Translations under genes and position numbers: made by a program | The notes under the pieces: model-generated | What the model saw: only the letters and a program-made list of their open reading frames with translations | Database searches by the model: none | Told to the model about the DNA's origin: nothing | Assembly (NCBI GenBank): GCA_021201095.1 | Contig: JAJQFO010000314.1 | Coordinates: 1 to 64,000, forward strand | DNA length: 64,000 nucleotides | Reading direction: 5' to 3' | From: Lachnospiraceae bacterium | Lineage (GTDB): Bacteria; Bacillota; Clostridia; Lachnospirales; Lachnospiraceae | Shown here: positions 50,521-60,170 of the stretch, one piece after another | Position numbering within the stretch: the first letter of the stretch is position 1 | Layout: each line of letters starts with the position of its first letter

Positions 50521-51432
50521 CGGAAGATCCAGCGCAAAGCGTTTTTTCAGCCAGGCATCCGCCAGTCCGATCCATTTTGCCGCGTCCGCATTCATCTGGC
50601 TTTTCGCCACCGAGGAGGCCTGCGTAGCTACGCTCATACCATGATCTCCCTCCTCAAAAACGTGCAGCTCAAACGGCACATGATGATCTGCCAGCGCGTG
50701 GGCCATGCGCAGGCTGTGCTGCACCGGCACCATGCCATCCGCCGCAGTCGCCCAGAGAAACGCCGGCGGCGTCATCTCACTCACCAGCCTCGCCGGACTG
50801 ACTTCGATCAGCTTTTCCTCGGAAGGCTGCGCTTCCCCGGTAAATGCCTTTACGGAGCCTCTGAAAAAGGCTTCATCCAATTCATTTTTCTCGGAATCCC
50901 GCAGCAAAATGTAATCGCTCAGCGTATATCCCAAAATCAATGCGGCGGGCCGGATCGCTTCCTTTTCCACGCCCAGGAAGTCCGTAATCAGCGGCTTATC
51001 CCAGTACACGCCGTACATAGCAGAATTGTGCGCTCCCGCTGAAAACCCGCACACTGCCACACGGTCCATGTCTACCATCCAGTCCCTGGCGTGCTCCCGG
51101 ATGAGCAGCATCGCCATGCCGATTTCCCTGACCGGAGCCGGATGCGTCAGGTGCTCCTTCACCTCAAAATCCGAGAACAGATCCACAAAACCTTCCGCGC
51201 CCTCCATATAGGTCGAATAGCGCAGTACAAACGCGTGGTATCCCATGGCTGCGAACGCGAGCGCCACCGGCTCCGCTTCCCGGTCGGAGCAGTTAAAATA
51301 TCCGCCGCCAGGGCAGATCAATACCGCAGGGCGAAGTCCCTGCCCGCGCAGCTCGCCCTTTTCCGCCAGTACATAGGCCGTCAGGGTTACGTCCTCTCTG
51401 TTTTCGTACAATTTGAATTCTGTTACTAACAT
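50476..51432 (-). CDS. alpha/beta hydrolase, probable acetylxylan-type esterase
   Basis: The 318-residue cytoplasmic enzyme has the oxyanion motif PGGGY, the nucleophile elbow GFSAGAHN, the Asp in LWATAADGMVP and the His in EEGDHGMS. This is the BD-FAE/acetylxylan esterase-like group, which removes acyl groups from plant oligosaccharides. The start follows AAGGAGG. A promoter lies 130 bases upstream. The C-terminus is continued by the tandem repeat described separately. Confidence 0.88.
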   Translation of the reverse strand: MLVTEFKLYENREDVTLTAYVLAEKGELRGQGLRPAVLICPGGGYFNCSDREAEPVALAFAAMGYHAFVLRYSTYMEGAEGFVDLFSDFEVKEHLTHPAPVREIGMAMLLIREHARDWMVDMDRVAVCGFSAGAHNSAMYGVYWDKPLITDFLGVEKEAIRPAALILGYTLSDYILLRDSEKNELDEAFFRGSVKAFTGEAQPSEEKLIEVSPARLVSEMTPPAFLWATAADGMVPVQHSLRMAHALADHHVPFELHVFEEGDHGMSVATQASSVAKSQMNADAAKWIGLADAWLKKRFALDLPEKTAFEEAMQNGSI

Positions 51433-51562
51433 GTCTGCCTCCTTTATTTCATAAAAATTTTAACAGGGCCTCCGAATCTCCTCACCAGACGCCTTCACCT
51501 TAGCGGTACATCGTCCATTCCGCTTCTTCCTGCTTTTCATTCACACTTCTGTCTCAGCTCTT

Positions 51563-51591
51563 ATTTTATTGTCGCCATCACATTTTTTCAA
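51563..51591 (-). promoter_or_regulatory. promoter of the esterase gene with 33-base repeats upstream
   Basis: On the minus strand TTGAAA and TAAAAT are 17 bases apart. Upstream of it (51600-51690) AAAAATGTGAA recurs with a 33-base period and could be a regulator site. The remainder of the gap is empty. Confidence 0.68.
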
Positions 51592-51814
51592 CCCTACTTT
51601 TCACGTTTTTCACATTTTTCTAACCGTGATCCTTCCGACTGTTCACATTTTTCGAATCATGCTCCTTCCGGAAATGCACATTTTCATGCCTTTTAGCCTG
51701 TTTTATTCTGGTATCATTTTGGTTGTAGTGTCAACTTTTCATGGGCTTTATATCATTTCTGTAACTCGCAGTGGCAGTGCCAACCATGAAGGAAAATGAA
51801 ACCTCCCGTCTTTT

Positions 51815-53386
51815 TCACTTATGCTCCTCCCGTATCCTGTAGCTCGCCGCAGCCGCAATCGCCGCCAGGCAGAGATTGACCACCCAGAGCGGCTCATAAC
51901 CCATACCATTTTTGACAAAAAGTCCGCCCAGAAAAGAACTCAAAAACGCTCCAACCTGATGCCCGATCAGGGCAAATCCGTACAGAACTGCCATTTTTTC
52001 CGCGCCAAAGCGTTTGCTGATAATGCCAGAGGTCGGCGGAACGGTCGCGTCCCCGCACATTCCAAGGAGCGCGGCTGCCACGAACGCAAAGGCGGCGGTC
52101 TTCGGCACAAGCAAAAAGGAAAGTGAAATTACTACGCGCATGGCATACAGGGTGCCAAGGACATTTTTCATCCGGAATTTCGTACCGAGATAGCCGGACA
52201 GCACCGCACCGGTCATAGTCGCCAGGCCGTAGACAGTCAGGGTCAGTGATGCGGCGGAGCTGTCAATCCCGTAAGAGATATACTGAGAGTACAGATGGCT
52301 CTCGATGATCGACATATTGAACCCGCAGGTAGCAAATCCGATCAGAATCAACCGATAATCGCGTACGCGAAACGCGTCGCGCAGTATGGCGGTGAGAGAT
52401 AATTTTCCGCCAGTATTCTCGTCTGCAATTCTACTGGTATTTTTACCTGTATTTTCACCTGTATTTTCGCTCAAATATTCGTCCGAAATTCTGCTCTCAC
52501 GATCGTTTGAAATTTTGCCTGCATGCTTAGCTGGAACAATGCGTGAATTCTCATCCGTAATAGCATCCGTTTTCTCACTTGAAGCTTCTTCGGCTGCACC
52601 TGTCCCATTTTCGTCTGCAGCTTTCCTTGCTTTATTGACTCTCCCCATCCATAAAACGATTGGAATCATGATCAGAAATGGAAGCGCCGTAACGCTCATC
52701 GCTATGCGGATACCAAAATCATCCGACATTCTCTGCAATGCCGGTGACATCAGCGCGTCCCCGACTCCGGCGCTCGCCTGAACGATGCCGGAAACGAGCG
52801 CCGCCCTTTTTTCCGTCAGAAATGGCGTAATGGCTCCCATCACAATACCAAAGCACAGACCGGTCGTTCCCAGGGGCAGCAGAATTCCAAAAAACAGCAG
52901 CATAGACAGCGGCTTCCGGCACAGAGGCGTGATGATCAATCCGGCGACCGTAAGTGCAATCCCCATCAGGATAACGAACGCGTTGGATTTCCGCAATGCC
53001 AGCATCCCCAGAAACGGCTGCGCGATACCGTATACAAGCGCTCCTACGCCAATACAAAAGCTGATATACGCATAGCTGATCTCTGTCGTTCTCACCAGTC
53101 CCTGCATCATAATGCCGTAATTGTCGTGTACTCCCTGCATCACACCATGCACCAGACAGGCAGCGATGACTAATATCACACACAACAAGGAATTTGTACA
53201 GTTTTCCGCAGAATTTTTCGTAGAATTTTCCGCAGAGTTTTTCACAAAGTTTTTCGTAGTTTTTCCTATAGTTTTCTCCATGGACTCGTGCATGCTTCTT
53301 TCTACCATTTTTTTCGTATCTTTTTTGGGATCTTTTTCCGTACCTTCTTTCGTCTTTTTCAAAAAACTCCTGCCAGATAACCTCAT
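51815..53386 (-). CDS. major facilitator superfamily transporter with repeat-rich N-terminus
   Basis: The 523-residue protein has about twelve hydrophobic segments starting near residue 68 (LLCVILVIAACLVHGVMQGV). The usual N-terminus is replaced by 65 polar residues with KNSA/ENST tetrapeptide repeats. The central loop (about 255-340) is also expanded with Glu/Asn-rich repeats. OFA- or YfkF-like relatives transport organic acids or drugs; substrate unknown. The start follows GAGGAGG. It is divergent from a LysR gene, which probably controls it. Confidence 0.88.
   Translation of the reverse strand: MRLSGRSFLKKTKEGTEKDPKKDTKKMVERSMHESMEKTIGKTTKNFVKNSAENSTKNSAENCTNSLLCVILVIAACLVHGVMQGVHDNYGIMMQGLVRTTEISYAYISFCIGVGALVYGIAQPFLGMLALRKSNAFVILMGIALTVAGLIITPLCRKPLSMLLFFGILLPLGTTGLCFGIVMGAITPFLTEKRAALVSGIVQASAGVGDALMSPALQRMSDDFGIRIAMSVTALPFLIMIPIVLWMGRVNKARKAADENGTGAAEEASSEKTDAITDENSRIVPAKHAGKISNDRESRISDEYLSENTGENTGKNTSRIADENTGGKLSLTAILRDAFRVRDYRLILIGFATCGFNMSIIESHLYSQYISYGIDSSAASLTLTVYGLATMTGAVLSGYLGTKFRMKNVLGTLYAMRVVISLSFLLVPKTAAFAFVAAALLGMCGDATVPPTSGIISKRFGAEKMAVLYGFALIGHQVGAFLSSFLGGLFVKNGMGYEPLWVVNLCLAAIAAAASYRIREEHK
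53191..53275. repeat. 12-base coding repeat in the MFS gene
   Basis: CAGAATTTTTCGTAGAATTT-type units code on the minus strand for KNFV, KNSA, ENST, KNSA, ENCT. The unit type is the same as in the helicase gene near 10300. Confidence 0.78.
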
Positions 53387-53439
53387 GCTGTGTCCTCCTC
53401 TGATTTGTTTTTTCCGGCCCGCTCAGTTCCTGATTTTCA

Positions 53440-53580
53440 ATGCCTGAATTCAGGGAACCTGGTTTATCAAATCCTGACTTACCGGATCATGATTTTCCAG
53501 GTCCTGACTTTCCGGCTCCTGGCTTTCCAGGGTTTTACGAGTCTTGAACTTTTCAGTTCTTGACTTTCGGGATTTCAAAC
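53440..53580. repeat. degenerate tandem repeat in the MFS-LysR gap
   Basis: CCTGACTTTCCGG and TCCTGGCTTTCCAGG-like units of about 16-30 bases recur six or more times. No coding frame. Confidence 0.7.
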
Positions 53581-53603
53581 CTTATAATACCGGCAAAGAA
53601 AGC

Positions 53604-53650
53604 TTTAATCAAATTAAAATATTTAGATTTATAATTCAATTATTTTGAAT
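53604..53650. promoter_or_regulatory. two inverted repeats, likely LysR binding sites
   Basis: TTTAAT-CAA-ATTAAA (53604-53618) and ATTCAA-TTATT-TTGAAT (53634-53650) are perfect. The second fits the T-N11-A pattern of LysR-type sites and lies 19 bases before the LysR start codon. Confidence 0.65.
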
Positions 53651-53669
53651 AATTTAAGTAGGAGGAGCC

Positions 53670-54563
53670 ATGGATCTGAAGTATTTAACAACCTTCAAAA
53701 CCATCGTCGAGGAGGGGAGCTTTACTGCGGCGGCGGAAAAGCTGCACTATACGCAGTCCACGATTACCTTTCAGATGGATCAGCTGGAACAGGAGCTTTC
53801 TGTCAGCCTGTTTGAGAAAATCGGCAGAAAAATGGTGCTGACCGCTGCCGGCCGGGAATTGATTCCGCATGTGGATGAGGTATTTCAGGCGGTAGACAAG
53901 CTGTATTATCTGGGAAAAGACCTCTCGGATTGTGAGGGAGAATTGCATATCGGCGTAGCCGAGACATATCTGTGCTACCGTCTGCCCCAGGCACTCAAAG
54001 CCTTTGTGAGCAGAGCGCCCAGGGCAAGGCTCTACATTCAGTCTATGAACTGTTATGAGATCCGCAATCAGCTGATGGACGGTACGCTGGACGCCGGTAT
54101 TTTTTATCAGAATGTCGGGGGATACGGCGACCGTCTGAGCATTTATCCCCTGGAATCCTTCCCGGCCGTGCTGGTCGCGTCCCCAGCCATTGCGCAGAAC
54201 TTTTCAGATTTTGTCACTCCCGGGCAGCACTACAGTATCCCGCTGATCATCAATGAGCCGAACTGTATTTTCCGCCAGATCTTCGAAAGCTACCTGAAAA
54301 GTCAGTCGATTATTCTGGACCACACCATAGAGCTTGCCAGCATTCCCACAATCAAAAACCTGGTGCAAAATGACGTGGGTGTGTCATTTCTGCCCAGGTT
54401 TACAGTAGAAGAAGAACTGGCTGCCGGGTCATTAGTTGAAGTTGCAACCAATGTGGAGCCGAATGAACTGACGATTGTTTACGCGCATCATAAAAACAAA
54501 TGGATCAGCCCGCTGCAGCAGCTGTTTATGGAATGTATTTCTGCTCACCGGGGATTATCCTGA
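53670..54563 (+). CDS. LysR-family transcriptional regulator
   Basis: The 297-residue protein begins with a winged helix-turn-helix (YLTTFKTIVEEGSFTAAAEKLHYTQSTITFQMDQLEQEL, and ALFEKIGRKMVLTAAG). Residues 90-290 form the periplasmic-binding-like effector domain (GELHIGVAETYLCYRLP). The start follows TAGGAGGAG. It is divergent from the MFS gene with two palindromes between, the classical arrangement for a regulator and its target transporter. The effector is unknown. Confidence 0.93.
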   Translation: MDLKYLTTFKTIVEEGSFTAAAEKLHYTQSTITFQMDQLEQELSVSLFEKIGRKMVLTAAGRELIPHVDEVFQAVDKLYYLGKDLSDCEGELHIGVAETYLCYRLPQALKAFVSRAPRARLYIQSMNCYEIRNQLMDGTLDAGIFYQNVGGYGDRLSIYPLESFPAVLVASPAIAQNFSDFVTPGQHYSIPLIINEPNCIFRQIFESYLKSQSIILDHTIELASIPTIKNLVQNDVGVSFLPRFTVEEELAAGSLVEVATNVEPNELTIVYAHHKNKWISPLQQLFMECISAHRGLS

Positions 54564-54618
54564 CCACGTGCGCAGAACAAAGGTTCCGCGCTGCCGGGAT
54601 ATTTTTTCTTTTCTGGTT

Positions 54619-54662
54619 TTGGGGAGCAAATTCATCCTTCTGTAAACGAATTTGTTCCCCAA
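54619..54662. repeat. inverted repeat between LysR and GH78-like genes
   Basis: TTGGGGAGCAAATTC pairs with GAATTTGTTCCCCAA around a 14-base loop. The T-run precedes rather than follows the plus-strand hairpin, so terminator function is uncertain. Confidence 0.6.
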
Positions 54663-54748
54663 CAATCAATGCTGTCTGAGGAGCAGATAGCTTACACCTG
54701 AGATCATTGCATAACGTTGTAAATTTGCCAAAGACTACGCCAACAATA

Positions 54749-57397
54749 TTATGCCACAAAAACCTCTACCGTGTTTCCACCCTTTTCCAGTTCACTGGTA
54801 TCAATCGTATATTCGATCTGCTCCGGTACAGTCACATTCAGCAGGATCTCTTTTTCCATTCTGGTCACCTTCACCCGGATCAGTCCTTTCACCGACTGAT
54901 AGCTGCATGTAAATTCATTCATACTCTCCGGCAGGTACGGGCGGATGGTGATCTTTGCGAATCCCGGTTCTTCACAGAGGATTCCCGCAATCCCGTTGTA
55001 ATACCATTCAATGATGTGCCCCATCATGTCATGGCAGTGGCTGCGCGGATTCGTCTCCCAGTATTCTCCCAGGGTCGTCTCACCGTCCAGAATAAAGGCA
55101 TAATAACTCGGGTGCTCTTCCTTCAGTATCAGCCGGCTGATCAGCTCGTTCATACCGTACTTCCGGGCAGACTGGATCACATAGGGCAGTCCCACCTCGC
55201 CGCTGATAAATGCACCGTCCCGCTCCAGCACGTATTGCAGGGCGCGCGCGACATCAGCCTCTTTGTCTTCCGGCACCAGTCCCCAGTAAAGCGGAAGCGC
55301 TTCAGCTGCCTGCGTCATAAACAGTTCATCCGGATGATCCCAGGCCTTGTAGCACCAGAAGCCCTGCTCCTCATTCCAGGTCAGGAGCTTTTGATTGTAA
55401 TTGTCTTTGATCACTTTCGCATAGGCAAGAAGCTTCTCGCGGTCCTTCGCCAGGCTTCGATTTGTCGCCACGCTTCCCGGCACCGTCTTATTTCGATTTG
55501 CTGCCTCATATTCCGGTGCCGCTTTATCTGGCTTTGCTGCCTCGTTTCCTGCTATCACAGAATGGCTTTGCTGAAGGTCGCCCTCTGTCTCCAGGCTCGT
55601 TTTTTCCAGAACCTCCGCAAAATAAGCCAGCGTCATCACGTCCGCATATAAAAAGGCCGTCTCCACATTTTCCTTCACAAGGTCATTGCGCGGGTTGCCC
55701 CAGTCGCCAAGTCCGTGATTGATAAAGCCTTCTTCCGTGACCTTTGTCTTCAGATGGTTCAGATAACGCATGCCCGCGTCGTAATTGTCTTCTATGATTT
55801 TCGGATCGCCGTAAAACTGATAATGCCAGTAGGTGCCCAGAATGCTGGTGCTCCCCCAGGCGATGATGTCATAAAAGCTTCCCATGCCCGGCACCGGAAG
55901 CACATTCGGAATATAGCAGGGGCACTGCGCGGGCATCAGGCCGTCTCCCGGATAGTACCTCCCACCCTGCATATCATGGAACCAGTCGTCAGCCGTATGC
56001 TGCCCGACGCGCATATCCAGCAGAAATTTCTCCCACAGAAGGCGTCCGTCCTTCATGAACAGAATCGACGGCGCCATCAGATGATTCGGCTCCTGCCAGG
56101 CGAAGCGTTCGATGGTCGGGCAGTCGGTATGAACACCCGTCGTCATGTTTGCTTCCACCGTCTTTTCAATCATGCCGTAGATCTTGTTGTACCGCTCATC
56201 ATCACAGGTGAAAGAGCCATCCGTCTTCCAGGCGCTGGTAAGCGCATGCGCTACCAGATTGCGGATTTCGATTCCGTCCTGTGCTTGCGCGGCACTGGAA
56301 AGCGCCTCGCTTTGCGTTTGTGCCGCACCAGAAAGCGTCTTGCTTTGCATCTCCGCCGCTCCGGTAATCCTCTCGCTTTGCGGCTGTGCAGCACCGGTAA
56401 TCGTCTCATCCTGTGTCTGCGCAACACCGGAAAGCGCCTCCGCGCCGCCCGGAATCATTTCAACCGCCACATACCGTCCCGCAAAATAGGTGAATTTCAT
56501 CCGGAACCGCTCCCACTCTCCGTCAGGCCCGGCTCCAAGAATATAAGTCTCACAGCTGTCCAGATTCATCCAGTTTTTCGCCATCTGATCCACATCGCCG
56601 TCTGCGGCCAGCTTTTCCGCCGGATAGACCTTCACAACATCTCCGGCGTGCCCCCTGACTTCAAATTCCAGAAGTCCGGACAGATTCTGCCCGAAATCGT
56701 AAATTTTCCGGCCATTTACCTCTCCCAGATAAACTCCCTCATAGCTGTGAATCACCTTCACCGACGGATGTTCCTGAGGAATCATTTCTTTAAAAGAAGC
56801 GCTTCCGGTCGGCGCCTCCTCTTCCGACACAAAAGACGCCCGCTCCCATCCGGAAGCGTCGAAATTTGCAGTACACCAAAAGTCGCCCGGCACAAGCCGC
56901 CCGTCCATCGTCTCGGAGCCATATACATTGCTCATCACAACCGGGTGTTTTCGCACACGCCAGTCCTCATCCGCATGCAGACACATCCGGGTGCCGTCCT
57001 CAAACAGAATGTTCAGCTCTGCCGCCAGCATCAGCGACTTTCCGTAAGGCTGATAGGGATTCGGATTTGGCGGCATAAAAGGCGGGAAGGAAAACGTGTA
57101 GTGCTCGTCCATCTTGATAAACCAGCCATTTCCGACCTCCGCGCCGATCACATTCTCCCCGGCATGTAAATAATCCGTCACGTCAAATATCACATATTCG
57201 ATCAGCTTTTTATAATCCGTCCACCCGGGATCCAGTTCATGATCCCCAACCTTCTGACCATTTACCCAGAACAGGAACTGCCCCAGCCCGCAGACCTTCG
57301 CCTCTGCCTTTTTCACTTTTTTATCCAGCACGAACAGACGGCGTGCATAAAAAGGCGCAGCCGTCTGATTAGTAATCCATCTGCCAATATCGCTCAT
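54749..57397 (-). CDS. GH78-like alpha-L-rhamnosidase family protein with variant active site
   Basis: The 882-residue protein begins with the N-terminal sandwich (VCGLGQFLFWVNGQKVGDHEL), then the pre-barrel domain (IYDFGQNLSGLLEFEVRGHAGD) and the (alpha/alpha)6 barrel. The catalytic region reads TDCPTIERFAWQEPNHLM where GH78 enzymes have DCPQRDERLGW, so this belongs to a divergent branch whose sugar is unclear. Two repeat expansions lie in loops: about 355-410 (11-residue GAAQTQSEALS units) and about 655-700. The ATG at 57397 follows GGAGAGGG. It is the last gene of a presumed operon with GH43 and an esterase. Confidence 0.88.
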   Translation of the reverse strand: MSDIGRWITNQTAAPFYARRLFVLDKKVKKAEAKVCGLGQFLFWVNGQKVGDHELDPGWTDYKKLIEYVIFDVTDYLHAGENVIGAEVGNGWFIKMDEHYTFSFPPFMPPNPNPYQPYGKSLMLAAELNILFEDGTRMCLHADEDWRVRKHPVVMSNVYGSETMDGRLVPGDFWCTANFDASGWERASFVSEEEAPTGSASFKEMIPQEHPSVKVIHSYEGVYLGEVNGRKIYDFGQNLSGLLEFEVRGHAGDVVKVYPAEKLAADGDVDQMAKNWMNLDSCETYILGAGPDGEWERFRMKFTYFAGRYVAVEMIPGGAEALSGVAQTQDETITGAAQPQSERITGAAEMQSKTLSGAAQTQSEALSSAAQAQDGIEIRNLVAHALTSAWKTDGSFTCDDERYNKIYGMIEKTVEANMTTGVHTDCPTIERFAWQEPNHLMAPSILFMKDGRLLWEKFLLDMRVGQHTADDWFHDMQGGRYYPGDGLMPAQCPCYIPNVLPVPGMGSFYDIIAWGSTSILGTYWHYQFYGDPKIIEDNYDAGMRYLNHLKTKVTEEGFINHGLGDWGNPRNDLVKENVETAFLYADVMTLAYFAEVLEKTSLETEGDLQQSHSVIAGNEAAKPDKAAPEYEAANRNKTVPGSVATNRSLAKDREKLLAYAKVIKDNYNQKLLTWNEEQGFWCYKAWDHPDELFMTQAAEALPLYWGLVPEDKEADVARALQYVLERDGAFISGEVGLPYVIQSARKYGMNELISRLILKEEHPSYYAFILDGETTLGEYWETNPRSHCHDMMGHIIEWYYNGIAGILCEEPGFAKITIRPYLPESMNEFTCSYQSVKGLIRVKVTRMEKEILLNVTVPEQIEYTIDTSELEKGGNTVEVFVA

Positions 57398-57721
57398 ATT
57401 CCCTCTCCTCGCTTCTCCAATCTCACCCGATTTAGCCTTGCATTGCTTCCTCAATTTTTCTTTTTTCCACTTTGCGATCTTTAGCATAATCATTCCCAAA
57501 GCAGTGAATACAAATTGTAAACGGTTTTGTAGCTATTCCGTATCTTCGCAATCAATTGGTCATTTCAAAGTCAGGAAAGATTTTTGCAACCAGATGCACT
57601 TTTCCGTTCTATTCAGATATCCAGTGCCGCATGATATCCCCAGTACACGGCATTTGTAATGGTAGAAACCCTTGCAGCGTCTCCGATCACCCGCACAAAA
57701 GGTGCGGCGATACGCAGCCTG

Positions 57722-59194
57722 CTACACTAACGCAAGCTCCCTGATCTCCAGTCCATCGCTCTTTACTGCTCTGAGCACGAGCTCATACTCTCCGGCCGGC
57801 ATTGCTATCGGCGCTTCTGTGGAAACGATCTGGTTCTGCGTGTTTTTGCACTCTGCGGTATCCGTCTGCTTCGGACTGCCCGCTATCTCAACGGTTCCGG
57901 CCGATTGCCCGTTCATGAGTACCTCAATCACGCCGCTTCCGGCACAGGTCAGGCGGATACCGGTCCAGTCCCTGTCACTCTTTACATAGCGGAAGGTCAT
58001 CTCATCGCCGTCGGAAATGTTCGTCAGCTTTTCTAAAAAGCTCTGCTTTTCGCTGCCGCATCCGCCAGCACCCGGCAGGTCTTCCGCACATTTCTCCCCA
58101 CAATCAATTCCCGCCTCCGCAGCAGCATCTGCTTCCTCCAGCCCAATATACACGCTCCCCTTCAGGCCGCAGGCCTGGTAGCCCATGATGGTCTCACCCG
58201 GGCCGAATGGCTCTCCTACGCCCTGCGAGGTCATCTTTACCTCCGGAATGGTGCCGTCCGGCAGGATGTTAATTTTTTCAATGCAGAGCCTCCGGTGCTC
58301 CTGCACACCGCGGCTGCATCTGTGGTAAAATACGTACCACTGTCCGTCTACGCACTCGATGGAGCCGTGATTGTTCCAGCTCGCCGGATCGCAGCCGTCA
58401 TTGTCAATGATGATACCCTGATAAGTAAACGGTCCCATGGGAGATTTTCCTGTGGAATACCCCAGTGCCGTTGGTTTCCCGCGCTCCATGTCCGCGTAGA
58501 CATAGTAGTAGGTATCCCCGATTTTCCGCATGGAAGAGCCCTCATGGAAGAAATGCTCCTCCTCCGTCACCAGATCATTGACAATCTGCGTATTGTCGAA
58601 AGAAACCATGTCCTGATTCATCCGCACCCCATGAGAAAACAGCTGACCCCAGTAAAAATAAGCCTGTCCGTCGTCGTCGATAAAAATCGCCGGGTCAATC
58701 CCGCCGCAGGGCAGCTGTATCGGGTTCGAAAACGGTCCTTCCGGCCGATCCGAGACGGCCACGCCCTCGCTGTCGTCCGGCATACAGAAATAAAGATAAT
58801 ACTTCCCATCGCGGTATGCGCAGTCTGGCGCAAAGAGCAGCGCAGGCTTCGGCCCGTCGTCCTGTTTTTCGAATTTTTCCTTATCCTGCGGCATGCTCTC
58901 CAGCATTTTCCGGATAAAGGGCGTCGGATGGCTCCAGTCAATCCCTGGATATTTCGGCGCGTCCGGGTCGTTGAACCACGGGATCTCCTGCCCTTTTAAA
59001 GATATTTCATGTACCGTCCAGCGCTCCATGTCCGATGTGGAGACCACATGATACTCTTCACTGCAATAGACGTCTTCCCGGTCATCGTAGCTTCCATAAA
59101 TATAAAGCTTTCCATCCGGCATCACATGCGCCTCACTGTCCGGCACATGATGCTGCAGCGGTAAAATCGGATTTCGCTGATTTTTGAATTCCAT
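57722..59194 (-). CDS. family 43 glycoside hydrolase with C-terminal CBM6-like domain
   Basis: The five-bladed propeller spans residues 1-320: MPDGKLYIYGSYDD, GGIDPAIFIDDDGQAYFYWG with the central Asp, and HFFHEGSSMRKIGDTYYYVYA with the predicted acid Glu. Residues about 375-490 look like a CBM6 (GDEMTFRYVKSDRDWTGIRL). No signal peptide. A Cys/Gly-rich loop (AGIDCGEKCAEDLPGAGGCG) links the two. The start follows AGGGGG, and the esterase lies 22 bases upstream. Probably a xylosidase or arabinofuranosidase for imported oligosaccharides. Confidence 0.92.
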   Translation of the reverse strand: MEFKNQRNPILPLQHHVPDSEAHVMPDGKLYIYGSYDDREDVYCSEEYHVVSTSDMERWTVHEISLKGQEIPWFNDPDAPKYPGIDWSHPTPFIRKMLESMPQDKEKFEKQDDGPKPALLFAPDCAYRDGKYYLYFCMPDDSEGVAVSDRPEGPFSNPIQLPCGGIDPAIFIDDDGQAYFYWGQLFSHGVRMNQDMVSFDNTQIVNDLVTEEEHFFHEGSSMRKIGDTYYYVYADMERGKPTALGYSTGKSPMGPFTYQGIIIDNDGCDPASWNNHGSIECVDGQWYVFYHRCSRGVQEHRRLCIEKINILPDGTIPEVKMTSQGVGEPFGPGETIMGYQACGLKGSVYIGLEEADAAAEAGIDCGEKCAEDLPGAGGCGSEKQSFLEKLTNISDGDEMTFRYVKSDRDWTGIRLTCAGSGVIEVLMNGQSAGTVEIAGSPKQTDTAECKNTQNQIVSTEAPIAMPAGEYELVLRAVKSDGLEIRELALV

Positions 59195-59216
59195 ATCCAG
59201 ATACCCCCTGTAAATT

Positions 59217-60050
59217 TCAATTTCCTATATTTCCGCTGTTAATTCCCTGATTGTCGCCCTCCAGCGGCAGCCAGTCCAGCACGTTCTTAATCGAGCGGTT
59301 CCAGAAGTCCCACTCGTGAGCACCCTCGCTTTCCACATAGGTCACCGGAATGTTCAGGCTCTCCAGCAGCTTCACAAACTCCCGGTTCGGCTCCAGCAGG
59401 GAATCGCTCGTCCCGCAGGTGAGATAGAGCGCCGGGATATCCGCTCCCTCTTTCACCAGCTGTTTCGCCAGCCAGGCTGGGTTTTTATCACTTTGCGCCA
59501 TCTCATCCAGATTCCCGAAAAGACTCTCAGCATAAGTTCTGCTCTCAATAAAGAAGGGCACGTCGTCGGTGCGCTTCTCGATCCCCTCAGCGATCATCGC
59601 GCTGGAAAGACCCGCAACACAGCCAAAAGTCTCGTGGTATTTCAGCCCGTTGCGCAGAGCGCCATATCCGCCCATGGACAGCCCGGCGATGAAGGTATCA
59701 TCACGCTTCCTCGAAAGCGGAAACATCTTCCGCGTGATCTCCACCAGCTCCTTGCCGATGAATTCTCCATAAAAATTGTGTTCCTCCGCACGGTCTACGT
59801 AGAAGCCATTCTCCCCGGACGGCATCACCACCGCCAGATTTTTCTCCTCCGCCCAGCGCTGGATGTTGGTCCCGCTCACCCAGTCCGTGTAATTGCCAAA
59901 GATCCCATGCAGCAGATAGAGCGTCTTGAATGGTTTCTCTCCCCGTTCGGGCATCCCCGGAAACGTGATCTTGTCCACCGGCAGAATCACCTGAATCGGA
60001 ACCGTCCGCATCAGAGACTGCGAAATGAAATTCACCTGAATCAGTGCCAT
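59217..60050 (-). CDS. esterase of the EstA/feruloyl esterase (esterase D-like) family
   Basis: The 277-residue enzyme has LYLLHGIFGNYTDW, MPSGENGFY, the nucleophile elbow GLSMGGYGALRNG, the Asp region TCGTSDSLLEPNREF and the His in SEGAHEWDFW. It probably frees acetyl or feruloyl groups from xylan fragments. The start follows GGAGGTG. It opens a glycan operon with GH43 and the GH78-like gene. Confidence 0.92.
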   Translation of the reverse strand: MALIQVNFISQSLMRTVPIQVILPVDKITFPGMPERGEKPFKTLYLLHGIFGNYTDWVSGTNIQRWAEEKNLAVVMPSGENGFYVDRAEEHNFYGEFIGKELVEITRKMFPLSRKRDDTFIAGLSMGGYGALRNGLKYHETFGCVAGLSSAMIAEGIEKRTDDVPFFIESRTYAESLFGNLDEMAQSDKNPAWLAKQLVKEGADIPALYLTCGTSDSLLEPNREFVKLLESLNIPVTYVESEGAHEWDFWNRSIKNVLDWLPLEGDNQGINSGNIGN

Positions 60051-60170
60051 TTGCTTACACCTCCGTCTTCGTTTTTCTCATTTTAACATTCTTCGAGTTA
60101 TCTGTCTCCCTTTTTTCGATATTATCCAGCGAATTTTTAAATGTTATATACGATCATGGTCTTCCTCGTT

